Part shown: in pieces, positions 1 to 9,139 of the stretch
How positions within the stretch are numbered: position 1 is the stretch's first letter
How the letters are laid out: every line of letters begins with the position of its first letter
DNA from: Streptomyces ficellus
GTDB taxonomy: Bacteria > Actinomycetota > Actinomycetes > Streptomycetales > Streptomycetaceae
Length of the DNA: 64,000 nt
NCBI RefSeq assembly: GCF_009739905.1
Contig: NZ_CP034279.1
Coordinates: 4,898,001-4,962,000 of the forward strand
Direction of reading: 5' to 3'
Made by a program: the position numbers and the translations under genes
Notes under the pieces: generated by a model
What the model saw: only the letters and a program-made list of their open reading frames with translations
What the model was told of the DNA's origin: nothing
Databases searched by the model: none

Positions 1-987
1 GGCCACCAGCGAGTTGGCCATGCGGGAGGCGCCGTAGATGTTGGCGTTCATCGCGGACAGCAGGGCGACCAGCACCACGACGTTCATGATCTGGCCGGCG
101 TACGGGATGTCCAGGTGTTCCAGCGTGGCGACGTACGGGCCCTTCTCGGCGACCGCCTCGTCGGTCCACGGCAGCAGCGTGACCACCACGGCCATCGAGC
201 CGATGTAGAAGACGCCGATCCGCCACATCGCCGTACGGACGGCCTTGGCGACGCCCTGCACCGGGTGCTCCGACTCGGCCGCCGCGATCGTGACCGTCTC
301 CAGACCGCCGTACGCGAAGACGGACGCGAGCAGGCCGACTATCAGGCCCTCGGACCCGCTGGGCAGGAAACCGCCGTGGTCGGTGAGGTTCGCCGTGCCG
401 GGGGAGTCCGTGCCGGGCAGCAGGCCCGCGATGGCCAGCGCGCCGATGCCGAGGAAGACGACGATCGCGCCGACCTTGAGGGCGGCGAACCAGAACTCGA
501 ACTCGCCGAAGTTCTTCACGGCCGCGAGGTTGGTGGCGCAGAAGACCACCATGAACAGCGCCACCCAGGCCCACTCGGGCGTTCCCGGGAACCAGCCCGT
601 CATGATCTTGGCGGCGCCGATGCCCTCCAGGCCCACGGCCACGCACAGCAGGAACCAGAACGACCAGCCCGCCGTGAAGCCCGCCCAGGGTCCGATGGCC
701 CGCTCGGCGTGCACCGAGAAGGAGCCGGATGCCGGGTTGGCCGCCGACATCTCGCCCAGCATGCGCATCACCAGCATCACGAGCGCGCCGGAGAGGGCGT
801 ACGCGATGACGATCGAGGGTCCGGCGGCCGCGATGGCGGTACCCGAGCCGACGAACAGACCGGCGCCGATGACCCCACCGAGGGCGATCATCGACAGATG
901 GCGTTGCTTGAGGCCGTGGGAGAGCGGCGCGTCGGCCGGCGCCGGATCGACCGGCGTCGAGTCGGCGGGCGCGGAGGTCCGAGACAT
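1..987 (-). CDS. APC-family amino acid permease, 3' end cut off
   Basis: An amino acid permease of the amino acid-polyamine-organocation superfamily, acting in the cytoplasmic membrane. The left window edge removes its C-terminus; 329 codons are visible from the ATG at 985-987. A hydrophilic leader of about 22 residues is followed by HGLKQRHLSMIALGG and the glycine-rich first helix GVIGAGLFVGSG, then about nine hydrophobic segments. It is clearly paralogous to the permeases at 1147-2532 and 3471-4910, sharing blocks such as NFGEFEFWFAALKVGAI and VTIAAAESE. It lies 159 bp downstream of the 1147-2532 gene on the same strand and may be cotranscribed with it. The substrate cannot be read from the sequence. 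Confidence 0.9.
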   Translation of the reverse strand, partial: MSRTSAPADSTPVDPAPADAPLSHGLKQRHLSMIALGGVIGAGLFVGSGTAIAAAGPSIVIAYALSGALVMLVMRMLGEMSAANPASGSFSVHAERAIGPWAGFTAGWSFWFLLCVAVGLEGIGAAKIMTGWFPGTPEWAWVALFMVVFCATNLAAVKNFGEFEFWFAALKVGAIVVFLGIGALAIAGLLPGTDSPGTANLTDHGGFLPSGSEGLIVGLLASVFAYGGLETVTIAAAESEHPVQGVAKAVRTAMWRIGVFYIGSMAVVVTLLPWTDEAVAEKGPYVATLEHLDIPYAGQIMNVVVLVALLSAMNANIYGASRMANSLVA

Positions 988-1146
988 GGGCGTGCCCTGT
1001 TCCGTAGCTGAGACGGGGTGCGATGCGTGGGTGGCCCACGAGTCGGGGCCGGCCCACAGTCTGGGCGGGCGCACCGCTCACAGGGAACAACCGCCCGCTA
1101 TACGGACACCGTGCTCACACAATGTGAAGGATTGGGCACACAATCA

Positions 1147-2532
1147 TCACGAGCGGCACGTGCGCCACTCCCGCAGCCCCGCCACCGCCAGCACCAGCCC
1201 GGTCGCCGCCGCCGACCACAGGACCTGCGGCCGCGACCCGTCGTCCAGCAGCATCAGCACCAGGACCGCCGCCATCGCCGCCAGCGCCGCCCACGTCAGC
1301 CACGGGAAGCCCCACATGGGCAGCGTCAGCCGCTCGGGCGCCTCGCGCTCGATCCGCCGCCGCAGCCGCAGCTGCGACACCGCGATCAGGCCCCACACGA
1401 ACAGCAGCACAGCCCCGACCGCGTTCAGCATGTAGAGGAACACCGAGTCCGGCCACTTCAGATTCAGCAGTACGGACACGAAGCCGAACGCCACCGACGC
1501 CAGCACCGCCCGGCGCGGCACCCCGCCGCTGGACACCGCGAGCAGCCCCTTCGGCGCCTCGCCACGCTCCGCCAGCGAGAACACCATCCGCGACGAGCCG
1601 TACAGATTGGCGTTGAGCGCCGACAGCAGCGCCACGAACACCACGACGTTCATGATCTGGCCCGCCCCCGGCACCCCGATCGCGTCCAGCACCGCCACGT
1701 AGGGGCTCTGCCCCGGCACCATCGACGTCCACGGCAGCAGCGTCACGATGACCAGCATCGAACCGACGTAGAAGAGGAGGATGCGCCACACCGCGCTGCG
1801 CACCGCCCGCGCCACGTTGCGCGCCGGGTCCTGCGACTCGGCGGCGGCGATCGTCACGACCTCCAGCCCGCCGAACGCGAACACCACCGCGAGGACGCCG
1901 GAGACCACCCCGTCCCAGCCGTTGGGCAGGAACCCGCCCTGGCCGGTCAGGTTCGCGAGCCCCACCGGCGCGGTGTCCGGCAGCCACCCGCCGATCGCCA
2001 GCACACCGAGGACCAGGAACAGCACGATCGCGCCGACCTTCAGCGCCGCGAACCAGAACTCGAACTCACCGAAGTTCTTCACCGCCGCCAGGTTGGCGAC
2101 CGTGAACACCACCATGAACACCAGCACCCAGGCCCACTGCGGAACCCCCGGCACCCAGCCGTTGGCGATCCGCGCCGCACCCGTCGCCTCCACCGCCAGC
2201 ACGACCACCAGCAGGAACCAGTACAGCCAGCCGACCGAGAACCCCGCCCACCGGCCGAGCGCCCGCTCGGCGTGCACCGAGAAGGCGCCCGACGCGGGCA
2301 TCGCCGCCGACATCTCCCCGAGCATCCGCATCACCAGCATCGCCAGCGCGCCCGCGATCAGGTACGACAGCACGATGCCCGGCCCGGCGACCGCGATCCC
2401 GGCGCCCGAGCCCACGAACAGCCCGGCACCGATCACCCCGCCCAGGCCGAGCATCGTCAGATGCCGCTGCTTCAGCCCGTGCGACAGGGGCTCGGGCGCC
2501 GGGGCGAGCGGCGGGGACGGGGCGTCGTGCAT
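1147..2532 (-). CDS. APC-family amino acid permease
   Basis: A second complete amino acid permease of the same family (461 aa, close to the usual 450-500). An upstream in-frame ATG would add 39 residues of non-hydrophobic sequence. The ATG at 2530-2532, beginning MHDAPSPPLAP, is preferred because it aligns with the short hydrophilic leader of the neighbouring paralogue. About 12 membrane segments follow, beginning with GLGGVIGAGLFVGSG. The 264-bp gap to divergent bioY carries two short palindromes, GTCTCC-CC-GGAGAC (2581-2594) and GTGACG-AG-CGTCAC (2636-2649), which could be operators for either gene. The substrate is unknown; amino acids are inferred from the family. Confidence 0.9.
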   Translation of the reverse strand: MHDAPSPPLAPAPEPLSHGLKQRHLTMLGLGGVIGAGLFVGSGAGIAVAGPGIVLSYLIAGALAMLVMRMLGEMSAAMPASGAFSVHAERALGRWAGFSVGWLYWFLLVVVLAVEATGAARIANGWVPGVPQWAWVLVFMVVFTVANLAAVKNFGEFEFWFAALKVGAIVLFLVLGVLAIGGWLPDTAPVGLANLTGQGGFLPNGWDGVVSGVLAVVFAFGGLEVVTIAAAESQDPARNVARAVRSAVWRILLFYVGSMLVIVTLLPWTSMVPGQSPYVAVLDAIGVPGAGQIMNVVVFVALLSALNANLYGSSRMVFSLAERGEAPKGLLAVSSGGVPRRAVLASVAFGFVSVLLNLKWPDSVFLYMLNAVGAVLLFVWGLIAVSQLRLRRRIEREAPERLTLPMWGFPWLTWAALAAMAAVLVLMLLDDGSRPQVLWSAAATGLVLAVAGLREWRTCRS

Positions 2533-2796
2533 GGCGCTCGTACTCTCAGGTGACTCTTGGGTAATTGGAAGGACCCCACAGTCTCCCCGGAGACGCCCGT
2601 GTGGCGCAAAAGGGACCGTCCACTCGGCCTCCCTAGTGACGAGCGTCACGCGGACCGATGTGTATCCGCCTTCTTTGTTCGAACCCCACCAACGCCCCGT
2701 CAGCCGCTTTGTGGTCGGCGGACGGTGATCGGGCGTTCACCCGTGGGCTACGGTCAGCCTGTCCCGCACCACCCCCGCATCCCGCCGGAGTCCCCG

Positions 2797-3381
2797 ATGA
2801 GCACAGCCGCCGCCCCCGTCCGCCACGGAGTGGTCCTCGCCGACCTGCTGCCGTCCAGCCGCGTCCGCGACATCGCGCTCGTCGCCGGCGGCGCCGTGCT
2901 CACCGGTATCGCCGCCCAGATCTCCGTGCCGGTCCCCGGCTCGCCCGTCCCGGTCTCCGGCCAGACGTTCGCCGCCCTGCTCGTCGGCACCGCCCTCGGC
3001 GCCCGCCGCGGCTTCCTGTCCCTCGCGCTGTACACGGTCGCGGGCGTGGCCGGCATGCCGTGGTTCGCCCAGGCCACGTCCGGGTACGGCATGCCCTCCT
3101 TCGGCTACATCCTCGGCATGCTGCTCGCCGCCACCGTCGTGGGCGCCCTCGCCCGGCGCGGCGCCGACCGCTCCGTGGCGCGCACGGCCGCCACCATGGC
3201 GCTCGGTTCCCTCATCATCTACGCGGTCGGCGTGCCCTACCTGGCCCTGGCGACCGGGATGACGCTCTCCCAGGCCGTGGCCGCGGGCCTGACGCCCTTC
3301 CTCCTCGGCGACGCGCTCAAGGCGGCGCTGGCGATGGGCCTGCTGCCCACGGCGTGGAAGGTCCTCGGCCGCAAGGGCTGA
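2797..3381 (+). CDS. bioY: BioY biotin transporter
   Basis: Biotin-specific S component of an ECF-type transporter, or a solitary BioY, in the cytoplasmic membrane. The protein has 194 residues, normal for BioY, with five to six hydrophobic helices. It contains the BioY signature around ISVPVPGSPVPVSGQTFAALLVG, a glycine-rich region near YTVAGVAGMPWF and FGYILGMLLAA. The reading frame is open upstream, but ATG 2797 is chosen because everything before it is not hydrophobic and a GCCGGAG sequence lies just ahead. No BioM or BioN ATPase or permease gene is adjacent, so it would have to share a distant energising module or work alone. A strong hairpin (3399-3437) ends the transcript. Confidence 0.92.
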   Translation: MSTAAAPVRHGVVLADLLPSSRVRDIALVAGGAVLTGIAAQISVPVPGSPVPVSGQTFAALLVGTALGARRGFLSLALYTVAGVAGMPWFAQATSGYGMPSFGYILGMLLAATVVGALARRGADRSVARTAATMALGSLIIYAVGVPYLALATGMTLSQAVAAGLTPFLLGDALKAALAMGLLPTAWKVLGRKG

Positions 3382-3398
3382 CACGAACGGGTGAAGAG

Positions 3399-3437
3399 AA
3401 AGGCCCTCCGCGCACGTCCTGTGCGCGGAGGGCCTTT
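3399..3437. terminator. Bidirectional terminator hairpin between bioY and permease
   Basis: A perfect 17-bp stem (3399-3415 with 3421-3437) and a 5-nt loop. It sits between the converging bioY and the 3471-4910 permease, so it can serve both transcripts. There is no long T tract, as is common in this group. Confidence 0.85.
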
Positions 3438-3470
3438 CCGTTTCGGCTCCTACGGGTGCGAGCCGTTCAT

Positions 3471-4910
3471 TCAGGCGGAGACGCGCGCCTTGGCCCTGCG
3501 GGCGCGGTCGAGGGCCACACCGACGGCCACCACGACGGCCGCGACCAGCGTCGACAGCAGCACGACCTCACGGTTGTCCTTGTCGAACACCATGTACACC
3601 AGCACGAAGACGATCATGGCGGCGGTCGCCCACGTCAGGTACGGGAAGAGCCACATCTTCACCGTCACCTTCTCGGGCGCCTCGCGCATCAGGATCCCGC
3701 GCATCCGGAGCTGGGTGAAGCAGATGACCAGCCACACGAACAGGGCGACCGCGCCGGACGAACTGAGCAGGAAGTCGAAGACCGTGTCCTTGAACGCGTA
3801 GTTGAAGTAGACGGCCACGAAGCCGAACGCCACCGAGGCCAGGATGGCAGCGGTCGGCACGCCCTTGGCGTTGGCCTTGGCGAAGGCCTTCGGCGCGTCA
3901 CCGCGCTCACCCAGCGAGAACGCCATGCGGGAAGCGGTGTACAGGCCCGAGTTCAGGCAGGACAGCACGGCCGTCAGCACGATCACGTTCATGATCTGGC
4001 CGGCGTGCGCGATGCCGATCGAGTCCAGGGCGGCGACGTACGAGCCCTTCTCCACGATCGACTTGTCGTTCCACGGCAGCAGCGTCAGCACGACGAAGAT
4101 CGAGCCCAGGTAGAACACGGCGATGCGCCAGATCACGCTGTTCGTCGCCTTGGTGACCGCGCGGCGCGGGTCCTCGGACTCGCCGGCGGCCAGCGTGACG
4201 ATCTCACTGCCCATGAAGGAGAAGACGACCATCAGGACACCGGTCAGGATGGCGCCCGCGCCGTTCGGCATGAACCCGCCGGCGTCCGTGAGGTGCGCGA
4301 AGCCCGCACCCGGGTTGTCCGAGCCCGGCAGGAAGCCGAACACGGCCAGCAGGCCGATGACGACGAACGCGCCGATGGCGACGACCTTGATGCCCGCGAA
4401 CCAGAACTCGAACTCGCCGTACGACGAGACCGAGGCGAGGTTGGTGGCCGTCAGGACCACCATCACGATCAGCGCCCAGGCCCACTGCGGAACGGCCGGT
4501 ATCCACCCCTCCAGGATCACGGCACCCGCGGTCGCCTCGACCGCCAGCACCACGACCCAAAAGAACCAGTACAGCCAGCCGATGGAGAAGCCCGCCCAGC
4601 GGCCGAGCGCGCGGTCCGCGTACGCGGAGAACGAGCCCGAGTTCGGGCTCGCGGCCGCCATCTCGCCCAGCATCCGCATCACGAACACGACCATCGCGCC
4701 GACGAGCAGGTACGACACGAGGATGGCGGGACCGGCCTTGGCGATGCCGCCGGAGGACCCGACGAACAGGCCGGCGCCGATCACTCCACCAATGGCGATC
4801 ATGGAAAGGTGGCGGTTCTTCAGTCCGGCCTTGAGACCGTCTGAAGGCTGCGGAGTACCGGGTTCCCCGGCTGCTCCGCCTTCCTTCTGGAGGGTCGACT
4901 GCGTCGTCAT
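3471..4910 (-). CDS. APC-family amino acid permease
   Basis: Third permease of the set, 479 residues with about 12 membrane helices. The start is the ATG at 4908-4910, giving MTTQSTLQKEGG, a hydrophilic leader and then LKNRHLSMIAIGGVIGAGLFVG. Compared with the two paralogues at 1-2532 it is more diverged: it has SSYGEFEFWFAGIKVVAIGAF in place of the KNFGEFEFWFAALK block, and GESEDPRRAVTKATNS in place of AESQDPARNVARAVRS. This suggests an older duplication or a different substrate. It is convergent with bioY and monocistronic as far as can be seen. The substrate is unknown; GABA, proline or aromatic amino acid permeases of the AAT subfamily are the nearest types. Confidence 0.9.
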   Translation of the reverse strand: MTTQSTLQKEGGAAGEPGTPQPSDGLKAGLKNRHLSMIAIGGVIGAGLFVGSSGGIAKAGPAILVSYLLVGAMVVFVMRMLGEMAAASPNSGSFSAYADRALGRWAGFSIGWLYWFFWVVVLAVEATAGAVILEGWIPAVPQWAWALIVMVVLTATNLASVSSYGEFEFWFAGIKVVAIGAFVVIGLLAVFGFLPGSDNPGAGFAHLTDAGGFMPNGAGAILTGVLMVVFSFMGSEIVTLAAGESEDPRRAVTKATNSVIWRIAVFYLGSIFVVLTLLPWNDKSIVEKGSYVAALDSIGIAHAGQIMNVIVLTAVLSCLNSGLYTASRMAFSLGERGDAPKAFAKANAKGVPTAAILASVAFGFVAVYFNYAFKDTVFDFLLSSSGAVALFVWLVICFTQLRMRGILMREAPEKVTVKMWLFPYLTWATAAMIVFVLVYMVFDKDNREVVLLSTLVAAVVVAVGVALDRARRAKARVSA

Positions 4911-5060
4911 GGACGATTCCTAACGTCTGTGCGGTACTCGGGTTACGAGCCCGTGCATGCAAGCACGAGACCCGGACGCACCGAAAGACCCGATTCCGGA
5001 TCGTGATACGACGGGCCCCGCCGACCCGCCCCGGGCCCCGCGCGTGCCACACTCGGACCC

Positions 5061-5546
5061 ATGCGCGTGTACCTCGGCTCCGACCATGCCGGCTTCGAAC
5101 TCAAGAACCACCTCGTCGAGTGGCTCAAGGCCCACGGCCACGAGCCCGTCGACTGCGGTCCCCACATCTACGACGCCCAGGACGACTACCCGCCGTTCTG
5201 CCTCCGCGCGGCCGAGAAGACCGCGGCCGACCCGGACAGCCTGGGCATCGTGATCGGCGGCTCCGGCAACGGCGAGCAGATCGCCGCGAACAAGGTGAAG
5301 GGCGTGCGGGCGGCGCTCGCCTGGAGCGAGCAGACGGCGGCGCTGGGCCGCGAGCACAACAACGCCAACGTCGTCGCGATCGGCGGGCGGATGCACACGG
5401 TGGAGGAGTCCACGAAGTTCGTGGAGACCTTCCTGAACACCCCGTACTCGGGTGAGGAGCGTCACACGCGCCGCATCGAGATGCTCTCGGCCTACGAGAC
5501 CACCGGCGACCTCCCCCCCATCCCGCCCCACCACCCCCAGGCCTGA
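5061..5546 (+). CDS. rpiB: Ribose-5-phosphate isomerase B
   Basis: Interconverts ribose 5-phosphate and ribulose 5-phosphate in the cytosolic pentose phosphate pathway. The 161-residue protein starts MRVYLGSDHAG, the phosphate and sugar-binding motif of the RpiB/LacAB family. The enteric enzyme uses a cysteine at the catalytic turn. Here the turn reads GGSGNGEQIAANK, with Glu72 in the position used by the Mycobacterium tuberculosis enzyme, whose C-terminal extension it also shares. ATG 5061 is preceded by no clear ribosome binding site; CACACT seven bases upstream of the ATG could be a weak -10 for a leaderless message. The ribulose 5-phosphate it handles is also the precursor for the CDP-ribitol enzyme at 58274, a metabolic link only. 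Confidence 0.92.
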   Translation: MRVYLGSDHAGFELKNHLVEWLKAHGHEPVDCGPHIYDAQDDYPPFCLRAAEKTAADPDSLGIVIGGSGNGEQIAANKVKGVRAALAWSEQTAALGREHNNANVVAIGGRMHTVEESTKFVETFLNTPYSGEERHTRRIEMLSAYETTGDLPPIPPHHPQA

Positions 5547-5550
5547 CCCC

Positions 5551-5800
5551 GTCCCGCAGGGCGGCTCCCACCCCCACCCGTTGTGGGCAATCGTCCCGCA
5601 GGGCGGGACGGGTGGGCACAACGGGACCGGAGCGGTGCCTGTTCCCGGTTCGCTCCGGTGCGGCTCGGTTGGCTGCCGGTGGGTGGGGGGCGTGGCCCCT
5701 CCGGGCTCGCCTCCTCGGGGCCGGCGGCCTTGGGTTACGCGTAGGGGAGCCGCGCCTGCGCCGCCAACCCCGGGGGCGACCCTGCACGGCCCCGCCCCGG
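5551..5800. repeat. Dispersed intergenic repeat, copy 1
   Basis: The 305-bp gap between rpiB and the DNA glycosylase gene is almost filled by a G+C-rich element whose second copy lies at 52501-52759. Shared landmarks in the same order are GTCCCGC...GGCTCCCACC, a hairpin block (5578-5624), GCCTGTTCCCGGTTCGC, a block of about 60 bp around GGGCGTGGCCCCTCCGGGCT (from about 5690), and GGGGGCGACCCTGCACGGCC near the end. It has no convincing reading frame: frames are open only because of composition. Its function is unknown. Confidence 0.85.
5578..5624. other. Conserved double stem-loop of the dispersed repeat, copy 1
   Basis: CCGTTGTG (5578-5585) pairs with CACAACGG (5617-5624). After a symmetric internal loop of 6+6 nt, CGTCCCGC (5592-5599) pairs with GCGGGACG (5603-5610) around an AGG loop. 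The same architecture occurs in copy 2 with one base pair exchanged. Confidence 0.85.
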
Positions 5801-5851
5801 CCGGATGCCGACTGCGGGCCGGGGCTTGCGTACGTACACCCGAGGAGACCC

Positions 5852-6661
5852 ATGCCCGAAGGGCATACGATCCACCGCCTCGCCGAGGAGCACCTGACCC
5901 GCTTCGCCGGCCAGCCCGTCCGCGTCACCAGCCCCCAGGGCAAGTTCTCCGACAGCGCCGCCCTCCTCGACGGCCGGGTGCTCGACGGCGTGGACGCCCA
6001 CGGCAAGCACCTGTTCCTCGGCTTCGAGGACACCGGCTGGGTCCACATCCACCTCGGGCTGTTCGGCAAGGTGGGGTTCGGGGACGTCCCCGCGCCGCCG
6101 CCCACCGACACGGTGCGGCTGCGGATCGCCGGCGACGGCGCGTACATGGACCTGCGCGGGCCCACCACCTGCGCACTGATCACCGAGCCGGAGAAGCGCG
6201 CGATACACGAGCGGCTCGGCCCCGACCCGCTCCGGGACGGCGACGACCCGGACAAGGCGTGGCGGCGGATCTGCCGGAGCCGTACCACCGTCGCCGCCCT
6301 GCTCATGGACCAGAAGGTCATCGCGGGCGTCGGCAACGTCTACCGTGCCGAGGTCCTCTTCCGGCACGGCATCGACCCCTACCGGCAGGGGAAGGACCTC
6401 ACGCGGGCCGAGTGGGACGCGATGTGGGCCGACCTCGTGGCGCTGATGCGCGAGGGCGTGCGCAACAACCGCATCGACACCGTGCGCCCCGAGCACACCC
6501 CCGAGGCGATGGGCCGCCCGCCGCGCGTCGACGACCACGGGGGAGAGGTGTACGTGTACCGCAGGGCCAACCTGCCCTGCCACGTCTGCGGCGGCGACAT
6601 CCGTACCGCCGGACTCGCCGCCCGCAACCTGTTCTGGTGCCCCGGCTGTCAGAAGCCGTGA
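5852..6661 (+). CDS. Nei/Fpg-family DNA glycosylase/AP lyase
   Basis: Base-excision repair enzyme that removes oxidised bases and nicks the abasic site. The 269-residue protein begins MPEGHTIHRLAEEHL, giving the catalytic N-terminal proline and glutamate exposed after removal of Met. The HT-x-H form is typical of actinobacterial Nei rather than MutM (MPELPEVE). A helix-two-turn-helix region follows (ALLMDQKVIAGVGNVYRAE, about 153-171). A C-terminal zinc finger has CHVC and CPGC pairs near residues 245-266. ATG 5852 is chosen because it supplies the required MPEG terminus and follows GAGGAGA. The 3' end overlaps the convergent acetyltransferase gene by 13 bp. Confidence 0.92.
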   Translation: MPEGHTIHRLAEEHLTRFAGQPVRVTSPQGKFSDSAALLDGRVLDGVDAHGKHLFLGFEDTGWVHIHLGLFGKVGFGDVPAPPPTDTVRLRIAGDGAYMDLRGPTTCALITEPEKRAIHERLGPDPLRDGDDPDKAWRRICRSRTTVAALLMDQKVIAGVGNVYRAEVLFRHGIDPYRQGKDLTRAEWDAMWADLVALMREGVRNNRIDTVRPEHTPEAMGRPPRVDDHGGEVYVYRRANLPCHVCGGDIRTAGLAARNLFWCPGCQKP

Positions 6662-7878
6662 GGAAGCCAGGGCGCGAGGGTGGAGCCGAAGGCCAGCGAC
6701 GCCTCGGCGAGGGCGCCCCGCCGCACCTCCCGCACGAGGCCGGCGCCCGCCAGTGACGCCAGGGACGACCCGCCCAGGTACGCCGCGCCCAGCTCCCGTA
6801 CCGACAGGGCGAGGTCCGCGGCGTCGTCCGTACGGGAGCACACCGCGCCCTTCGCGTCGCCCGACAGGCGCCAACGCCCGGTGTTCCAGGGGCAGAAGGC
6901 GTCCTCCACGTCCAGGACCACGTCCACCGGGGCCTGGTAGGTGCGCGCCTCCAGCGCCGCGCGCACGTCCACCAGGCGCACGTGCAGCGCGTCCAGCTCG
7001 CGCAGGTCGCAGCGGCGGATGTCGGAGACCAGGTGCTGCCAGGGGTCGTCCACCGGCCGGTTGTGGACCTGGAGCGTGGACGTCAGGTCGATGCCGCACA
7101 GGAACCGCCACACCGCCGCGTACCCGGCCGGGTCCAGCGCCCCCATGTGCCGCAGCCGCACCGCGCCCTTCGGCCCGGCCGGTTCCCACTCCACCTTGGT
7201 GCTGTACAGGGCGAACCCGACGACCTCGCCGTCCCGCTCGGCCAGCACGCACTGGAGCCGCGACGCGCCGTCCCGGCTGCCGGGCGGGTCCAGCAGCGGC
7301 AACGCCTCCCAGCCGGGGCGGCGGGCGAGCATCCCGGGCCGCTCGGACACCAGCCGCGCGTACACCGCCTCGCACGCCGCGCTCGCGTCGGCGGGCGCCA
7401 CGAGCCGCAGGGCTACGTCATCCGTCCCGTCGGGTACGGACAGCCGCACCCGGTCCGTGTCGATCTCCGCGCGCAGCTTCCGGGTGGCGACGCCGTAGCC
7501 GAAGCGACCGTAGATGGCCGGTTCCGACGCCGTCAGCACGGCCAGGGACTCGCCCCGCGCGAAGACGTCGTCGAGCTGGCGCCGCATCATCGACGCGAGG
7601 ATCCCGCGGCGCCGGTGCGTCGGCACCACACCGACCATCGTCACGCCCGCCGCGGGCACCAGGGCACCGCCCGGCACCGACAGCAGGAAGGAGAACGCCC
7701 CGGCCGTACCCACGCAGACCGACCCGTCCCAGATACCGATCGAGCGCTCGCACTCGGTGAGCGCCTGCCACAGCGCGCGCTCCTGGGGCGAGTCCGGCAG
7801 ACCCCCGAACGCCGTCTCCAACTGCCCGTACCAGTGGTCCCATTCGGCCGGCCGCAGCACGCGTAGGTCTGTCGTCAT
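6649..7878 (-). CDS. Eis-type GNAT N-acetyltransferase
   Basis: A 409-residue acetyltransferase with the layout of the Eis family (enhanced intracellular survival protein). An N-terminal GNAT domain has the acetyl-CoA loop VGVVPTHRRRGILASMMR (about 83-100), followed by a second degenerate GNAT domain and a C-terminal sterol-carrier-like domain (about 305-409). Family members acetylate amines on aminoglycosides or peptides; the substrate here is not identifiable. The C-terminal residue is Phe, as expected for Eis, whose terminal carboxylate acts in catalysis. It is convergent with and overlaps the glycosylase gene, and is divergent from the phosphatase gene at 7985. Confidence 0.85.
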   Translation of the reverse strand: MTTDLRVLRPAEWDHWYGQLETAFGGLPDSPQERALWQALTECERSIGIWDGSVCVGTAGAFSFLLSVPGGALVPAAGVTMVGVVPTHRRRGILASMMRRQLDDVFARGESLAVLTASEPAIYGRFGYGVATRKLRAEIDTDRVRLSVPDGTDDVALRLVAPADASAACEAVYARLVSERPGMLARRPGWEALPLLDPPGSRDGASRLQCVLAERDGEVVGFALYSTKVEWEPAGPKGAVRLRHMGALDPAGYAAVWRFLCGIDLTSTLQVHNRPVDDPWQHLVSDIRRCDLRELDALHVRLVDVRAALEARTYQAPVDVVLDVEDAFCPWNTGRWRLSGDAKGAVCSRTDDAADLALSVRELGAAYLGGSSLASLAGAGLVREVRRGALAEASLAFGSTLAPWLPHGF

Positions 7879-7970
7879 ATGCCATGCGTACCAGGCGCGG
7901 GTGAGCGCGGCGACCCAATTTCGAACGCAATGTCACAGGGGTCCCCCTGCACGGGGCCCCACCGGGTGGA

Positions 7971-7976
7971 TAGGGT
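7971..7976 (+). promoter_or_regulatory. -10 element, probable leaderless start of the phosphatase gene
   Basis: TAGGGT lies eight bases before the ATG at 7985, and no ribosome binding site is present in between. That spacing places the transcription start at or next to the ATG. No clear -35 is seen. Confidence 0.45.
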
Positions 7977-7984
7977 CCAGGCCA

Positions 7985-9130
7985 ATGGCCCGTAGCGCAC
8001 GAGTGGACGCGTACCTGGCCCGGATGCGGAAGTCCGCCCGCCGGGTCAAGGTCGGGCTGCGCAAATCCGGCGTCGACTACTTCCGCGGCGACGGCTCCGA
8101 CTGGATCGCCCTGGTGGGCCTGCTGCTCACGGTCCCCGCGATCACGTTCCTCACCATCACCACCCCCGTCTGGGCGGCCCCCTCCGCGCTGGTCCTGCCC
8201 ATCGTGGCGGGCGGCCTGCTGCTGCGCCCGGCGAGCCTGCTGGCCCTGTACGCGGCGGCCGCCGGCGCCCTGATCGTCGAGTCGGCCGTGCTCGGCCCGT
8301 ACCCCGGGGCCGCCGGCCGGGTCACGCCCGGCACGGTCCTGGTGGTGGCCGCGTGCGGGCTGTTCGGTCTGCTGATCGCCCAGTTCCGGGCCCGGGTCGG
8401 CGTGCCGTGGCGGCGCGGCGGGACCATGCTGTTCGACCTGCGGGAACGCATCCGGGTGCAGAGCGCCCTGCCGCGGCTGCCGAAGGGCTGGCACCAGGAG
8501 ATGGCGCTGCGCCCCGCGGGCGGCCAGTCCTTCTCGGGCGACTTCGTCGTCGCGGCCAGGACGCAGGGCGGCCGCTCCCTGGAGGTCGTCCTGACCGACG
8601 TGTCCGGCAAGGGCATGGACGCGGGTTCCCGCGCGCTGCTGCTGTCCGGGGCGTTCGGCGGGCTGCTCGGCTCGCTGCCGCCGCACGGCTTCCTGCCGGC
8701 GGCCAACGGCTACCTGCTGCGCCAGGACTGGGACGAGGGCTTCGCGACCTCCATCCACCTGGTGCTGGACCTGGAGTCCGGGGACTACGAGCTGCTGTCC
8801 GCGGGTCACCTCCCGGCGCTCCAGTTGCACGCGGGCAGCGGCCGGTGGGAGGAGAAGGCGGGGGAGGGCCCGCTGCTGGGGGTGTACGACGGCGCAGAGT
8901 TCCACCCGGTCAAGGGGTCGCTGCGGCCGGGGGACGTCCTGATGCTGTTCACCGACGGCCTGGTGGAGGCGGCGGACCGGGACATCGCCGAGGGCATCGA
9001 CCGGCTCACCGGCGAGGCCGACCGGTACGTCTCCTCCGGCTTCCAGGGCTCCGCCTGGCACCTGATCGAGGCGTGCGCCAAGGACGTCAACGACGACCGG
9101 GCGCTATTGCTCATCACCCGTGACGCGTAG
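7985..9130 (+). CDS. Membrane-anchored PP2C/SpoIIE-type serine/threonine phosphatase
   Basis: A 381-residue protein phosphatase. Residues 1-35 are basic and hydrophilic, about 38-135 form three to four membrane helices, and about 150-381 form a SpoIIE/RsbU-like PP2C domain. Metal-binding and core motifs visible are GGQSFSGDFV, LTDVSGKGMDAG, GDVLMLFTDGLVEA and the closing NDDRALLLITR. Proteins of this type usually dephosphorylate anti-sigma antagonists in partner-switching cascades; no kinase or antagonist gene is adjacent, so the target is unknown. The ORF is open further upstream, but the ATG at 7985 sits directly behind a -10-like TAGGGT and the upstream residues lack similarity. The HD gene follows after 9 bp. 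Confidence 0.85.
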   Translation: MARSARVDAYLARMRKSARRVKVGLRKSGVDYFRGDGSDWIALVGLLLTVPAITFLTITTPVWAAPSALVLPIVAGGLLLRPASLLALYAAAAGALIVESAVLGPYPGAAGRVTPGTVLVVAACGLFGLLIAQFRARVGVPWRRGGTMLFDLRERIRVQSALPRLPKGWHQEMALRPAGGQSFSGDFVVAARTQGGRSLEVVLTDVSGKGMDAGSRALLLSGAFGGLLGSLPPHGFLPAANGYLLRQDWDEGFATSIHLVLDLESGDYELLSAGHLPALQLHAGSGRWEEKAGEGPLLGVYDGAEFHPVKGSLRPGDVLMLFTDGLVEAADRDIAEGIDRLTGEADRYVSSGFQGSAWHLIEACAKDVNDDRALLLITRDA

Positions 9131-9139
9131 GGGGCACAC

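Noticed and set aside
5612..5851. 80-residue N-terminal extension of the DNA glycosylase
   Set aside because: The extension is translated repeat sequence; the enzyme needs Pro directly after the first Met, which ATG 5852 provides.
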